Assembly (NCBI GenBank): GCA_016185145.1
Contig: JACPOB010000024.1
Coordinates: forward strand, 20,578-84,577
DNA length: 64,000 bases
DNA from: Rhodospirillales bacterium
GTDB taxonomy: Bacteria > Pseudomonadota > Alphaproteobacteria > Reyranellales > Reyranellaceae
Reading direction: 5' to 3'
The notes under the pieces are model-generated. The model worked only from the letters and a program-made list of their open reading frames with translations, ran no database searches and was not told where the DNA came from. Position numbers and translations under genes: made by a program. Shown here piece after piece: positions 8,620 to 17,017 of the stretch. The stretch's first letter is position 1. Each line of letters starts with the position of its first letter.

Positions 8620-9552
8620 GTGCTCGAAGCGCTCTACACCATGCTCATAAGCAAGATCGACACGGCCGTCATGACCGGCCTGTCGGGCTTGGTGAGCTAC
8701 ATCCGTGCGCCGGTCCTGGCCGGCGTCACGCTTTACATCCTGCTCTACGGGCTGGCGGTGGTACGCGGCAAGATCCGCGAGCCCTTCATGGAGCTGGCGT
8801 GGCGCACGGTCGGCCTGCTGATCATCACCAACCTGGTTCTGAACCTCAGCACCTATCAGCAGTGGGTGCAGGGCGTTTTCCTGGATTCGATGCCGCGTGA
8901 GCTGGCCGGTGTTCTCAGCGGGTCTAGCTCGCCAACCGGCGTCATGGGCGGCGTTCAAGACCTGTGGAATGCGGGCGCCAAAGTCGCCAAGGAAATGTTC
9001 AACAATCTCAGCATCAGCCTTACCAACATAAGTGGCGTCGCTGACGCGATCGGTGGCATCGTCGTCTATGTGATGACGGGCATTTGCTGCGCCATTGCCT
9101 TCGTCGAGATCCTGCTGGCTCGTCTTGCCCTGTCTCTCGTGATCCTTGTCGGTCCGATCTTCATCGCCCTCGCGATGTTCGAGCCGACCCGCCGTTGGTT
9201 CTGGAGCTGGCTCAACCAGGCAGTGACCTACGTGCTGCTCCAGATACTGATCGTGGCTGTAGGGCAACTGGCGATCGCGCTGACGGCGCAGGCCGTCAAG
9301 CTGATGAGTTCGAACCCAGTCGCCTCGCTGATGGGCGGCAACCTGTTGATCCTGGTGATCCTGATCGTCTCGATCGCGATCCTGTATCTGCGTGCCCATT
9401 CTCTCGCCGCGGCGATCGCTGGCGGCGGCGGCGCCGGCGGCGGATTGGTGGGAATGGCCGCAGGCCTGGCGATGACGGCAACACGGGGCGCGGCCATGGC
9501 CACGGGCCGCGGCGCCGTAGCGGCGCGGCCCGTAGGCCGGCTGTCGTCTTGA
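8620..9552 (+). CDS. virB6: VirB6/TrbL polytopic channel protein
   Basis: An inner-membrane translocation-channel component of 310 residues with a GTG start. Several hydrophobic helices are visible: about 25-50, 60-80, 145-195, 200-230 and 245-265. The central segment, including ARLALSLVILVGPIFIALAMF then EPTRRWFWSWL, is the signature of the TrbL/VirB6 family. It follows the unknown small gene by 4 bases. Confidence 0.88.
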   Translation: MLEALYTMLISKIDTAVMTGLSGLVSYIRAPVLAGVTLYILLYGLAVVRGKIREPFMELAWRTVGLLIITNLVLNLSTYQQWVQGVFLDSMPRELAGVLSGSSSPTGVMGGVQDLWNAGAKVAKEMFNNLSISLTNISGVADAIGGIVVYVMTGICCAIAFVEILLARLALSLVILVGPIFIALAMFEPTRRWFWSWLNQAVTYVLLQILIVAVGQLAIALTAQAVKLMSSNPVASLMGGNLLILVILIVSIAILYLRAHSLAAAIAGGGGAGGGLVGMAAGLAMTATRGAAMATGRGAVAARPVGRLSS

Positions 9553-9574
9553 TGTAATTCGAGGAGGCCTGAGC

Positions 9575-10045
9575 ATGGTGAACAGAGTTGGTGCCGTAGC
9601 CGTGTCGATCGCCGTGGCACTTATGGGCGCGGCGTGCGCATCGGGCGTAGACAGGCAGCTGCCGACTTGCCCCGAGGGTGCCGAGCGGCGGCCGGTCAAT
9701 CCGACCGCGTGGTCGAACGGCTATACCCCGCCCGCGGCCAAGTCGCCTCCACGGCCAGCGGCGGTGAGGCCGGCGCCGGTAGCAATGCCAGTGGCGCCCA
9801 AGCCGGCGGTGCAAGCAATACCAGTGGCGGCTGATCCGGCGGTGCAAGCGCCGCCGCCCGTCGTCATGGCTCCAGAGCAACCGGTGCCCAGCGAGGTGGC
9901 GCCCGCTGCCGTCGCTCCGCCGGCGCCAGCCGCCGCAGACATGCCGGCATCACCGCCAGCCCTCGAGAAGCCGGCGCCGGCGGGACCGAACGAGAGTTCA
10001 TTGAGGCCAACGTCGCCCGGGCGGCAGGCGGCGTGCCATGGCTGA
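9575..10045 (+). CDS. Proline-rich putative lipoprotein in the VirB7 position
   Basis: A 156-residue protein with an N-terminal hydrophobic segment ending in ALMGAACAS, a plausible but imperfect lipobox. The rest is extremely Pro/Ala/Val-rich with short repeats (PAVQAIPVAADPAVQAPPP). It lies where virB7 is found, between virB6 and virB8, but VirB7 is normally much shorter. It may therefore be an enlarged VirB7 analogue anchoring VirB9. Its end overlaps the virB8 start by 8 bases. Confidence 0.6.
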   Translation: MVNRVGAVAVSIAVALMGAACASGVDRQLPTCPEGAERRPVNPTAWSNGYTPPAAKSPPRPAAVRPAPVAMPVAPKPAVQAIPVAADPAVQAPPPVVMAPEQPVPSEVAPAAVAPPAPAAADMPASPPALEKPAPAGPNESSLRPTSPGRQAACHG

Positions 10046-10733
10046 TGCTGCAATATCGCAGGACAAGGCATGGAAGGCCTATCTCGCCGACGCCAAGACG
10101 TTTGACGATGACCGCGTACAAAGACTGGTGCGTTCCGAGCGCCGCGCCTGGCGCGTGGCAATAGGTGCGCTCGTGTGCGTTGTCTTTCTTTGCTTGGCGA
10201 TAGCCGGCCTGGCGCCGCTCAAGACGGTGATGCCGCCAGTCGTCGTCCAGGTCGAAAAATCATCGGGTGTCGTCGAGGTGCTCACGGCCGTCAACGGCCT
10301 CAAGCAAGTGCCGGCGGGCGAGCCAGAGCAAAAGTACTGGCTCGCCCAGTATGTCGAGGCGCGCGAGGGATACACCTGGGTCGAGCGGGCGGTGAACTTC
10401 AAGAAGGTGAGCCTCATGAGCGAAGTGAGCGAGCAGAACCGCTACGCCAGCTTCGTGAATGCCGGCAATCCCGACTCGCCGCAGCGCAAGTATGGCCAGT
10501 CGGCGATGATCGACATCCGCATCCGGTCGATCTCCTTGCAGGCCGGCGCGTCGGCAGCGGTCCGCTTCGAACGCGTCGTCCGCTACACCGACGGCCGCGA
10601 GTCCTTCTCTGTGTGGGTGGCCACGATGGCTTTCCGCTTTGTCGAGGCGCCGATGTCGGAATCGGAACGGCTCATCAATCCACGCGGTTTTACCGTCATG
10701 CACTACCGGCTGGACGAGGAGACGACGCGATGA
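10038..10733 (+). CDS. virB8: VirB8 T4SS assembly protein
   Basis: An inner-membrane protein of 231 residues: a cytoplasmic N-terminus, one transmembrane helix (about 40-65), then a periplasmic NTF2-like domain. VERAVNFKKVSLMSE and PDSPQRKYGQSAMIDIRI are typical of VirB8/TrbF. VirB8 nucleates the core complex. The stop overlaps virB9 as ATGA. Confidence 0.9.
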   Translation: MADAAISQDKAWKAYLADAKTFDDDRVQRLVRSERRAWRVAIGALVCVVFLCLAIAGLAPLKTVMPPVVVQVEKSSGVVEVLTAVNGLKQVPAGEPEQKYWLAQYVEAREGYTWVERAVNFKKVSLMSEVSEQNRYASFVNAGNPDSPQRKYGQSAMIDIRIRSISLQAGASAAVRFERVVRYTDGRESFSVWVATMAFRFVEAPMSESERLINPRGFTVMHYRLDEETTR

Positions 10734-11566
10734 GGAATTGCCTGCTGGCAGTGATCGGCGGCCTGGCCGTGGCCACGCCGGCTCTCGCAGGCGAGACGCC
10801 GCGCGTCGGCCCGGCCGACCCGGCGGTGCGCTTCGCTGCGTACAACGAATGGCAGGTCTATCACCTGAGCGGCGCGCTCCGTTCCGTCATGGTGCTGGAG
10901 TTCGGAGCTGATGAGCGTGTCGAGAATGTCGGGCTCGGCAACACGGCCGCATGGGATGTGCGCCCGGTCGACAACGTGCTTTTCCTGAAGCCACGCGAGA
11001 GGTCGGCCGAAACGAACGGCATCATTCAGACCCGCACCAAGGAAGGCAAGGTGCGGCTCTATCAAGTGTCCCTGGTAGCGGCCGAAAGCGGAGCGCCGGA
11101 GATGATGACGGTAAAATTCACGTATCCGGGCGACGTCGCGGCTGAGCGCAAGGCGAAGGCGGAAGCAGAAGCGGAGCGCTATCGGCGCAGGCAGCTCACG
11201 GCGGAATCGGCCAACGCCATCCATGAAGGCAAGCGGAACTGGGGATACACCATGACCGGTCAGGCAGCATTCGAGCCGACCGCGACTTGGGACAACGGGC
11301 GTGCGACGGCGTTCCAGTTCAGTGGCCAGACACAGTTGCCGGCGCTTTACGTCGTCGACGACGACAATACCGAGCGCATGGCGACATTTCATGTGCAGGA
11401 CGGCAACCTGGTGGTGGCCCACGAAGTGGCTCGGCGCTGGCGGCTGCGCATGGGCGGCCAGGTGATCTGTGTATTCAACGAAGCCTATGCACCGGCAGCC
11501 GGGCCGGGCCGCAACGGCACAGGGACGGGATTCTGGTCCCGGCAGGTCCGAGGAGGCGCGCAATGA
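10730..11566 (+). CDS. virB9: VirB9 core-complex protein
   Basis: A periplasmic/outer-membrane core subunit of 278 residues with a signal peptide (ATPALAGE, about residue 21). The N-terminal CagX/VirB9 domain includes the block FGADERVENVGLGNTAAW, and LFLKPRERSAETN with GIIQTRTKEG follows. The C-terminal domain binds VirB7 and VirB10 in known systems (family knowledge). It overlaps virB8 and virB10 by 4 bases each. Confidence 0.9.
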   Translation: MRNCLLAVIGGLAVATPALAGETPRVGPADPAVRFAAYNEWQVYHLSGALRSVMVLEFGADERVENVGLGNTAAWDVRPVDNVLFLKPRERSAETNGIIQTRTKEGKVRLYQVSLVAAESGAPEMMTVKFTYPGDVAAERKAKAEAEAERYRRRQLTAESANAIHEGKRNWGYTMTGQAAFEPTATWDNGRATAFQFSGQTQLPALYVVDDDNTERMATFHVQDGNLVVAHEVARRWRLRMGGQVICVFNEAYAPAAGPGRNGTGTGFWSRQVRGGAQ

Positions 11567-12657
11567 GCGATCAAGACGCCAATCGTCTGGGTCTACCGGA
11601 AGGCGGCGACGATCGCGGCATGAGCCCCGTTGGCTCGGGCCGCACGATGTCGATGGGGAGGACTGCCGCCGCAGTGGGGTTCGCGGCGGCGGTCCTGGTG
11701 CTGCTGTGGTGGATGAACATGAGCGAAAAGGTGGCCGTGGCCCCGCCACCGGCACCGGCCGGGGCCAAGATGGCAAGCGAACTGGTGTCCCCACCGCCAC
11801 TTCCACCGAAGCCGCCAGTTCCGCAGGTGTCGCCGCCGACACCGGCAGCTGTAGGGCCGCCTCCAGTGCCCGCGCCGACCGATCAAGCCGCGGAGATGGG
11901 GCGGCGCGCGCCAGTGATGGCCTTTACGAGCTCCAGGCCCACGAACGCACCAGGTGCAGCAGCCAGGCCAGGCGCAACCACCACGGGGCCGACCGGCGGG
12001 ATTGGCGCCGCAATGGTGACAACGCCCATTCAGCGCGTGAAAGCGGTGAGCCTCGGCGATCCGACCTATCGCCTCAGCGCAGGGACCGTCATTCCCTGCG
12101 TTCTTGATTCGGCGATAGATACCACGACGGCCGGTTTCGTTCGCTGCCACCTCGAGCAGGATATCTACAGCGCGTCAGGCGCCCTGGTGCTCCTCGACGC
12201 CGGCACGGTGGTTCTCGGAGAATACGGTGGTGGGGGTGGCTTGAAGCCCGGCCAGGAGCGCATTGGTGTTGTCTGGTCGCGGGCTGAGACGCCGAACTCT
12301 GTCGCCGTCAATCTCGCGTCGCCGGCGTCCGACTCGCTTGGCCGCGCCGGCATGGACGGTGAGGTGGAGACCTACTTTTGGACGCGATTCGGATCGGCCA
12401 TCATGTTCTCGCTAATTCAGGACGCGGCCTCGATCGGTCGCGTCCTGGTCAACAACGCGACGTCCGGCGGCACCTACAACCCCTATCCGAGTTACGGGAC
12501 GAACACCCAGGCGGCCGGCGAGCAGCTTGCAGCGACGGCGTTGCGGAACCAGATCAACATTCCACCAATCCTCCGCAAGAACCAAGGCGAGCGCGTTTCA
12601 ATCTTCGTGCGCAATGACCTGGACTTCTCTGATGTCTACAAGCTGTCGACGCGATGA
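11563..12657 (+). CDS. virB10: VirB10 energy-transducing core protein
   Basis: This protein spans both membranes. Of its 364 residues, a cytoplasmic tail is followed by a transmembrane helix (about 34-50), a Pro-rich periplasmic linker (about 55-110), and the TrbI/VirB10 beta-barrel domain. SAGTVIPCVLDSAIDTTTAG and IGVVWSRAETPN followed by VAVNLASPASDSLGR are diagnostic. It overlaps virB9 and virB11 by 4 bases. Confidence 0.92.
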   Translation: MSDQDANRLGLPEGGDDRGMSPVGSGRTMSMGRTAAAVGFAAAVLVLLWWMNMSEKVAVAPPPAPAGAKMASELVSPPPLPPKPPVPQVSPPTPAAVGPPPVPAPTDQAAEMGRRAPVMAFTSSRPTNAPGAAARPGATTTGPTGGIGAAMVTTPIQRVKAVSLGDPTYRLSAGTVIPCVLDSAIDTTTAGFVRCHLEQDIYSASGALVLLDAGTVVLGEYGGGGGLKPGQERIGVVWSRAETPNSVAVNLASPASDSLGRAGMDGEVETYFWTRFGSAIMFSLIQDAASIGRVLVNNATSGGTYNPYPSYGTNTQAAGEQLAATALRNQINIPPILRKNQGERVSIFVRNDLDFSDVYKLSTR

Positions 12658-13721
12658 GTGCCGACCGCGCCGACCTTGCGGTTGTGCCCCGCCCGCCCGC
12701 ATCGCCGCAATCGACGGCGCCGCCAGACGGCGCCGTCGCGTCTCTGCGCTATCATCTGGGACCGATCGCCAGGCTCCTTGGCCAGGCGGGCGTCACCGAT
12801 CTCGTCGTCAATCGACCGGGTGAGGTCGGAGTGGAGAGGCATGGCCACTGGCATTGGCATGACGTACCCGAGCTCACTCTTGGTTGGCTCGAATCGCTCG
12901 GCCGACAGCTTGCACACCACAGCAAGCAAGAGATCACCAAGCCGTGGCCGCTCTGCTCGGCGATCCTGCCGGACGGCGAGCGGGCGCAAATCGTCATGGC
13001 GCCGGCGCTCCTGGCCGATCGTATCTCGATCACCATTCGCAAGCCGCCGTCGCACATCTTGGCGACCGACGAACTGGAGCAGCTGGGCCTCTTCGAGGAA
13101 ACGCGGCCGGCCGCCAAGGGACTGAGCGCGACCCAGCAACACTTGGTGGACCTGCATTCCTCGGGGCAGTGGCGGGTGTTCCTGGAGGAGGCAGTAAGGG
13201 CACGTCTGAACATCGTCATCTCGGGCGCCACCGGCTCCGGAAAGACGACGCTCGCGCGGGCACTGATGCAGCGCATTCCCGACGACGAACGTGTCATCAC
13301 GGGCGAGGACACCCACGAGCTGGTGGGGCTTCGCCAGCGCAATCTCGTTCACATGCTCTACCCGAAGGACGCCGGACAGGCCCAAAGCAAGGTCCGGCCC
13401 AAGGATCTGATGGAAGCCGCACTTCGTATGCGGCCGGATCGGGTCATCTTCCCTGAGCTGCGCGACGGCACGGCCTATTACTTTCTGCGCTCCGTCGCAT
13501 CAGGCCATCCGGGCGTCATCACGACAATTCACGCCAACAGCGCGGCCATGGCCTGGGAAACATTGACGTTGCTCGTGCGCGAGAGTGAAGGCGCGGGCGA
13601 TCTAGAGCGCGAAGATATCAAGGGTTTGCTGCGCCAGACGGTCGATGTCGTGGTGCAAATGCAGCGGGTCGGTAATCGTTACCGCGTCGTCGAAATCGAG
13701 TACGCGCCGCTCCGGTCATGA
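12654..13721 (+). CDS. virB11: VirB11 traffic ATPase
   Basis: A hexameric cytoplasmic ATPase of 355 residues that powers pilus formation and substrate transfer. Walker A is GATGSGKT at 191-198. The Asp box ITGEDTHEL, the Walker B/Glu region FPELRDG and the His box GHPGVITTIHANSA are all present. It is the last virB gene; after it the sequence switches to an opposite-strand TRAP operon. A coupling protein (VirD4) that often follows is missing. Confidence 0.93.
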   Translation: MSADRADLAVVPRPPASPQSTAPPDGAVASLRYHLGPIARLLGQAGVTDLVVNRPGEVGVERHGHWHWHDVPELTLGWLESLGRQLAHHSKQEITKPWPLCSAILPDGERAQIVMAPALLADRISITIRKPPSHILATDELEQLGLFEETRPAAKGLSATQQHLVDLHSSGQWRVFLEEAVRARLNIVISGATGSGKTTLARALMQRIPDDERVITGEDTHELVGLRQRNLVHMLYPKDAGQAQSKVRPKDLMEAALRMRPDRVIFPELRDGTAYYFLRSVASGHPGVITTIHANSAAMAWETLTLLVRESEGAGDLEREDIKGLLRQTVDVVVQMQRVGNRYRVVEIEYAPLRS

Positions 13722-13847
13722 CAGCTAGGGTCAGAACCTATAAAGCGTGCTTCGGGCCAGAACCAGACGTCGCCACCCACTTCGCACCCTATATTGGATC
13801 CCTGAGTAGCCGCATGCGCGGCGCCGACCTAATGGTGCAGATTAAGA

Positions 13848-15218
13848 TTAGGGCACGGCGGCGCGGATCGGCAGCCAGGTCGCCAGCCCAGGCAGGGCCA
13901 GCACCAGCGCGATTCCGAGCAGTTGGATCGCCACGATCGGCACGATGCCCTGGTAGATGTCGCGCAGGGCAACGCCCGGCGGTGCTGCGCCTTTCAGGAA
14001 GAACAACGCAAAGCCGAAGGGCGGCGTCAGGAATGAGGTTTGCAGGTTGAGCGCGATCAGCACGGCGATCCACAGCGAGGCAAGCTCCGGCGAACCGACA
14101 TAGGCCGCGAAATCCAGCGCCTTCAGCACCGGCTCGAAAATCGGCAGGGTGATCAGCGCGATCTCGATCCAGTCGATGAAGAAGCCGAGTACGAAGATGA
14201 TGGCGAGCATGGTCAGCAGCATGCCCCAGTCGCCGAAGCCGAGACTGCGCAGCAGATCGAGCACCAGCGTGTCGCCCCCGAAGTAGCGGAACACGTAGGA
14301 GAACACCGTGGCGGCGAGAGCGATGAAGAAGACCATCGCGGTCATCAGCGCCGTGCCCTGGACGACCTCGTGAAGGGTGCGCAGCGAAAAGCTGCGGTTG
14401 AGCAGCATCAGCAGGATCGCGCCGGCCGCACCGACGCATGCCGACTGGGTTGGTGTGGCCAGGCCGGCAATGACCGAGCCGAGCACCAGGGCGATCAGCA
14501 GCACCGGAAGCGCCAGGCTCCGGACAACATAGGTGGCGAGCTGCAGTGCACCGCGGGTCGGCAGCGCTGCGAGCGGCGGCGCGATTCGTGGATTGAGCAA
14601 GGCGGCGGCGACGTAATAGGCAATGTAGAGCACTACCAGCACCAGACCCGGCACGATCGTCGACAGGAACATCTGCGAAATGAACACGCCGAGCTCGTCG
14701 GCCAAGAAGTACAACATGATCGCGGGCGGCAGAATCAGGCCGAGCGTGCCCGAGGCCGCAATCGAGCCCGTGGCAAACGAGGTCTTGTAACCGCGCTCCA
14801 GCATGGTCGGCAGGGCGAGATAGGCGAGCGTCGCCACCGAGGCGCCGACCAACCCTGCAGTCGGACCGAGAATGACACCGATGATCGTTACGGCGACCGC
14901 CTGGCTAGCCGGCACGCGGCGCAGGAGCACCTGCAGGCAGAGAAAGAGTTCGCGTCCGATGCCGCTTTTTTCCAGTGCAATGCCCATGAACAGCAGCATC
15001 GGCACCGCCGGATAAATCAAGTTCTCGGCTAGCGTCGAGTAGATGCGCAGCGGAATGTTGAAGAAGGCGACGAGCGGAAACTGGCCGAGCGCGTGGCCGA
15101 TCAGGCCGAAGCCCAGCCCGACACCGATGAGGACCAGTGCCACAGGATAGCCGCTGAACAGCAGCAACGCCAACGCCAGAACCATGAACAGCGCCAGATT
15201 GTCGATCAGGAAATCCAT
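13848..15218 (-). CDS. TRAP transporter large membrane subunit (DctM type)
   Basis: A polytopic permease of 456 residues with about 12 hydrophobic helices. TAGLVGASVATLAYLALPTM, ATGSIAASGTLGLILPP and NLQTSFLTPPFGFALFFLK are hallmark DctM/SiaM blocks. It is translated after the DctQ-type gene on the same strand (gap about 33 bases). TRAP systems take up organic anions using a periplasmic receptor (DctP), but no receptor gene is present in the window. Substrate is unknown; adjacency to a zinc-type ArsR regulator suggests metal-linked expression. Confidence 0.9.
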   Translation of the reverse strand: MDFLIDNLALFMVLALALLLFSGYPVALVLIGVGLGFGLIGHALGQFPLVAFFNIPLRIYSTLAENLIYPAVPMLLFMGIALEKSGIGRELFLCLQVLLRRVPASQAVAVTIIGVILGPTAGLVGASVATLAYLALPTMLERGYKTSFATGSIAASGTLGLILPPAIMLYFLADELGVFISQMFLSTIVPGLVLVVLYIAYYVAAALLNPRIAPPLAALPTRGALQLATYVVRSLALPVLLIALVLGSVIAGLATPTQSACVGAAGAILLMLLNRSFSLRTLHEVVQGTALMTAMVFFIALAATVFSYVFRYFGGDTLVLDLLRSLGFGDWGMLLTMLAIIFVLGFFIDWIEIALITLPIFEPVLKALDFAAYVGSPELASLWIAVLIALNLQTSFLTPPFGFALFFLKGAAPPGVALRDIYQGIVPIVAIQLLGIALVLALPGLATWLPIRAAVP

Positions 15219-15251
15219 GGCGCTCTCCTGCGCTGGCCACCCGGGCGCCGC

Positions 15252-15800
15252 CTAGCCGCTTTGCCTCTCGCCACTGGCCGGTGCCGGGCCTGTCGTGCGT
15301 CCGGCGAGGAACATCGCGTTGCGGATGGCGACGGAAGATCCGGCCAGCAGCAGAAGAAGACCGCCCATCGGCAGCGTGGACTTGATGATCCAGCGCATCG
15401 GCAGGCCGAGCGGCGCTCGCGCACGCTCCATCGTGACGAAGGAGTTCAGCGCGATCTCGCCGCCATGGACAATGAGCATCATGCAGAACGGAACCAGGAC
15501 CAGCAGGCAGCCGATCAGCTCGATCCAGGCGCGCGTGCGCAATGTCAGGCGATCGCGCATGATGTCGATCCGCACATGCGCATCGCGCATGTAGGCATAG
15601 CCGAGGCCGAGCATCACCACGGCGAGGAAGAAATGCCACTCGAGTTCCTGCAGCCGGGTCGAACCGACGTGAAAGAACTGCCGGCCAATCATGTCGTAGA
15701 CGGCGACGACGATCAGGGGAATGAGCGTGACCCAAGCGACGAGCGCGCCAATCCAGATGACGCCGCGTTCCAATGCGCGGCAGGCGCTGATCACCGACAT
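15252..15800 (-). CDS. TRAP transporter small membrane subunit (DctQ type)
   Basis: A four-helix membrane protein of 182 residues from the ATG at 15800. GRQFFHVGSTRLQELEWHFF and DAHVRIDIMRDRL are the DctQ signatures. The open frame extends upstream to 15881, but the extra 27 residues do not look like this family and would cover the promoter. Divergent from the ArsR gene, with an AT-rich intergenic promoter between them. Confidence 0.85.
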   Translation of the reverse strand: MSVISACRALERGVIWIGALVAWVTLIPLIVVAVYDMIGRQFFHVGSTRLQELEWHFFLAVVMLGLGYAYMRDAHVRIDIMRDRLTLRTRAWIELIGCLLVLVPFCMMLIVHGGEIALNSFVTMERARAPLGLPMRWIIKSTLPMGGLLLLLAGSSVAIRNAMFLAGRTTGPAPASGERQSG

Positions 15801-15853
15801 GAACGCCCCCCCGGTGACCGCATGGCAGCTTGCCGCCATTGGTCTTGTTGAAA

Positions 15854-15892
15854 CATTCTTATTGATATTAAATTTGAACAACTATGAGAATG
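15854..15892. promoter_or_regulatory. Divergent promoter with ArsR-type inverted repeat
   Basis: CATTCTTAT (15854-15862) is repeated in inverted form as ATGAGAATG (15884-15892), 8 of 9 bases matching, across an unusually AT-rich spacer. The right arm overlaps the first codons of the arsR-like gene if its ATG at 15884 is used. It is the likely operator for that repressor, controlling the TRAP genes to the left and itself. Confidence 0.5.
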
Positions 15893-16297
15893 AGTCAAGC
15901 GATGAAACTGGTCAGCACCCAAGCCCTTGCCGCTGGCGCGCGCACGGCCGCCGATATCGAGCGCACACAGGAGCTGGCGGACGTGTTTCGCTTGCTCGGG
16001 GACCATTCGCGGTTGCGGATTGCGCTCTTCTGCCTCGACCGGCCGCGGGCGGTAACCGAGGTCAGCGAGGGCCTTGGCCTCGGCGTGAGCCTAGTCAGTC
16101 ATCACTTGCGGTTGCTGCGTGCGGCGCGGCTGCTGCGGTCCGAACGCCGCGGTCGCCAGGTGCTTTACCTGACGGCTGACGAACATGTGCGCTGCGTGCT
16201 CCTCGACATGGTCGAGCATGTCGACGAACCCGCCGACCCAGCGGAACTGGCAGAGCAGGAAGGCGCGCAAATGAAGGCAAGCATATCGAGAGCATGA
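15884..16297 (+). CDS. ArsR/SmtB-family metal-sensing repressor
   Basis: A winged-helix repressor of about 137 residues. The core is ELADVFRLLGDHSRLRIALF, recognition helix LGVSLVSHHLRLLRAARLL, wing SERRGRQVLY. The C-terminal helix reads DEHVRCVLLDMVEHVDEP. The spacing Asp-x-His, then His-x-x-Glu, matches the alpha-5 zinc site of SmtB (Asp104, His106, His117, Glu120). This points to a zinc or related divalent sensor rather than arsenic; the alpha-3 CxC site is absent. Starts at 15884, 15890 and 15902 are all possible. It is divergent from the first TRAP pair. Confidence 0.85.
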   Translation: MRMSQAMKLVSTQALAAGARTAADIERTQELADVFRLLGDHSRLRIALFCLDRPRAVTEVSEGLGLGVSLVSHHLRLLRAARLLRSERRGRQVLYLTADEHVRCVLLDMVEHVDEPADPAELAEQEGAQMKASISRA

Positions 16298-16364
16298 GCA
16301 TCGCACGCTGGCTCCGCCTCAGGTGCATTTTCGACGGCAGAAGCGGCAGGCCGAGGATTTGCGC

Positions 16365-16395
16365 TTGATGCTTGAGTGACTACAGGATGCATGAT
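16365..16395 (+). promoter_or_regulatory. MerR-type promoter upstream of the second TRAP pair
   Basis: A -35 TTGATG (16365-16370) and a -10 CATGAT (16390-16395) are separated by 19 bp, the long spacer typical of MerR activation. The spacer has the half-site GACTACAGGAT also seen at 20465, 21625, 22659 and 26024. Confidence 0.6.
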
Positions 16396-16461
16396 CGCCG
16401 CCGCTGGGTCCGGCGTCTGCTGGTTTCGCCAGTGAGTCCCAGTCGATAGTGGCCGCCTAAC

Positions 16462-17016
16462 ATGCATATCCTCTTGCGCTTCGCGCGTGCAATCGATGGC
16501 CTCACGACAGCCATTGCGCGATTCGTGCGCTGGGGGCTGCTTGCAAACGCCATCCTTATCACTGCCAATGCCCTCAGTCGGAAGCTGTTCTCGGTGGCCT
16601 CCGCGTCGGCGTTCGATCTCCAGTGGCAGTTCTTTGCCGCCGTTGTCCTGTTGATGGCCGCCTACACGCTCCAGCGCGATGAGCATGTCCGGATCGACAT
16701 AGTTTCAAGTCACCTGGGCGAGCGCGGACGCGCCTGGCTCGACCTCCTGGGAATCTGTTTCGTGCTTCTCCCGGTATGCGCTGCGCTCGTATTCGTGAGC
16801 TGGCCTCACTTTCTCGACTCCTTCCAGTCGGGCGAGAGCCGCGCCACGCGCGAGAGCACCAGCACCATCCCAGCCTGGATCATCAAGGGTTTCATTCCTG
16901 CTGGATTCGTCCTGCTGGGCATGCAGGGCGTGGCCGAGGCCATCCGCTGCATAGCCTGCTTGAACGGCGCGCTACCGCGGCGGCCGAATCGGCAGGGGTT
17001 GATCCAAGGGGGCTGA
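16462..17016 (+). CDS. Second TRAP small subunit (DctQ type)
   Basis: A four-helix membrane protein of 184 residues. SRKLFSVASASAFDLQWQFF and LQRDEHVRIDIVSSHLGERG match DctQ. It resembles the first DctQ (15252-15800) in the same blocks, so the two pairs are paralogous. The MerR-type promoter lies about 70 bases upstream. The DctM partner follows immediately. Confidence 0.85.
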   Translation: MHILLRFARAIDGLTTAIARFVRWGLLANAILITANALSRKLFSVASASAFDLQWQFFAAVVLLMAAYTLQRDEHVRIDIVSSHLGERGRAWLDLLGICFVLLPVCAALVFVSWPHFLDSFQSGESRATRESTSTIPAWIIKGFIPAGFVLLGMQGVAEAIRCIACLNGALPRRPNRQGLIQGG

Positions 17017-17017
17017 C

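Noticed and set aside
13718..14050. Open frame directly after virB11, overlapping its stop (ATGA)
   Set aside because: Most of it is antisense to the DctM gene, with no family features; the first 40 codons alone are not convincing.
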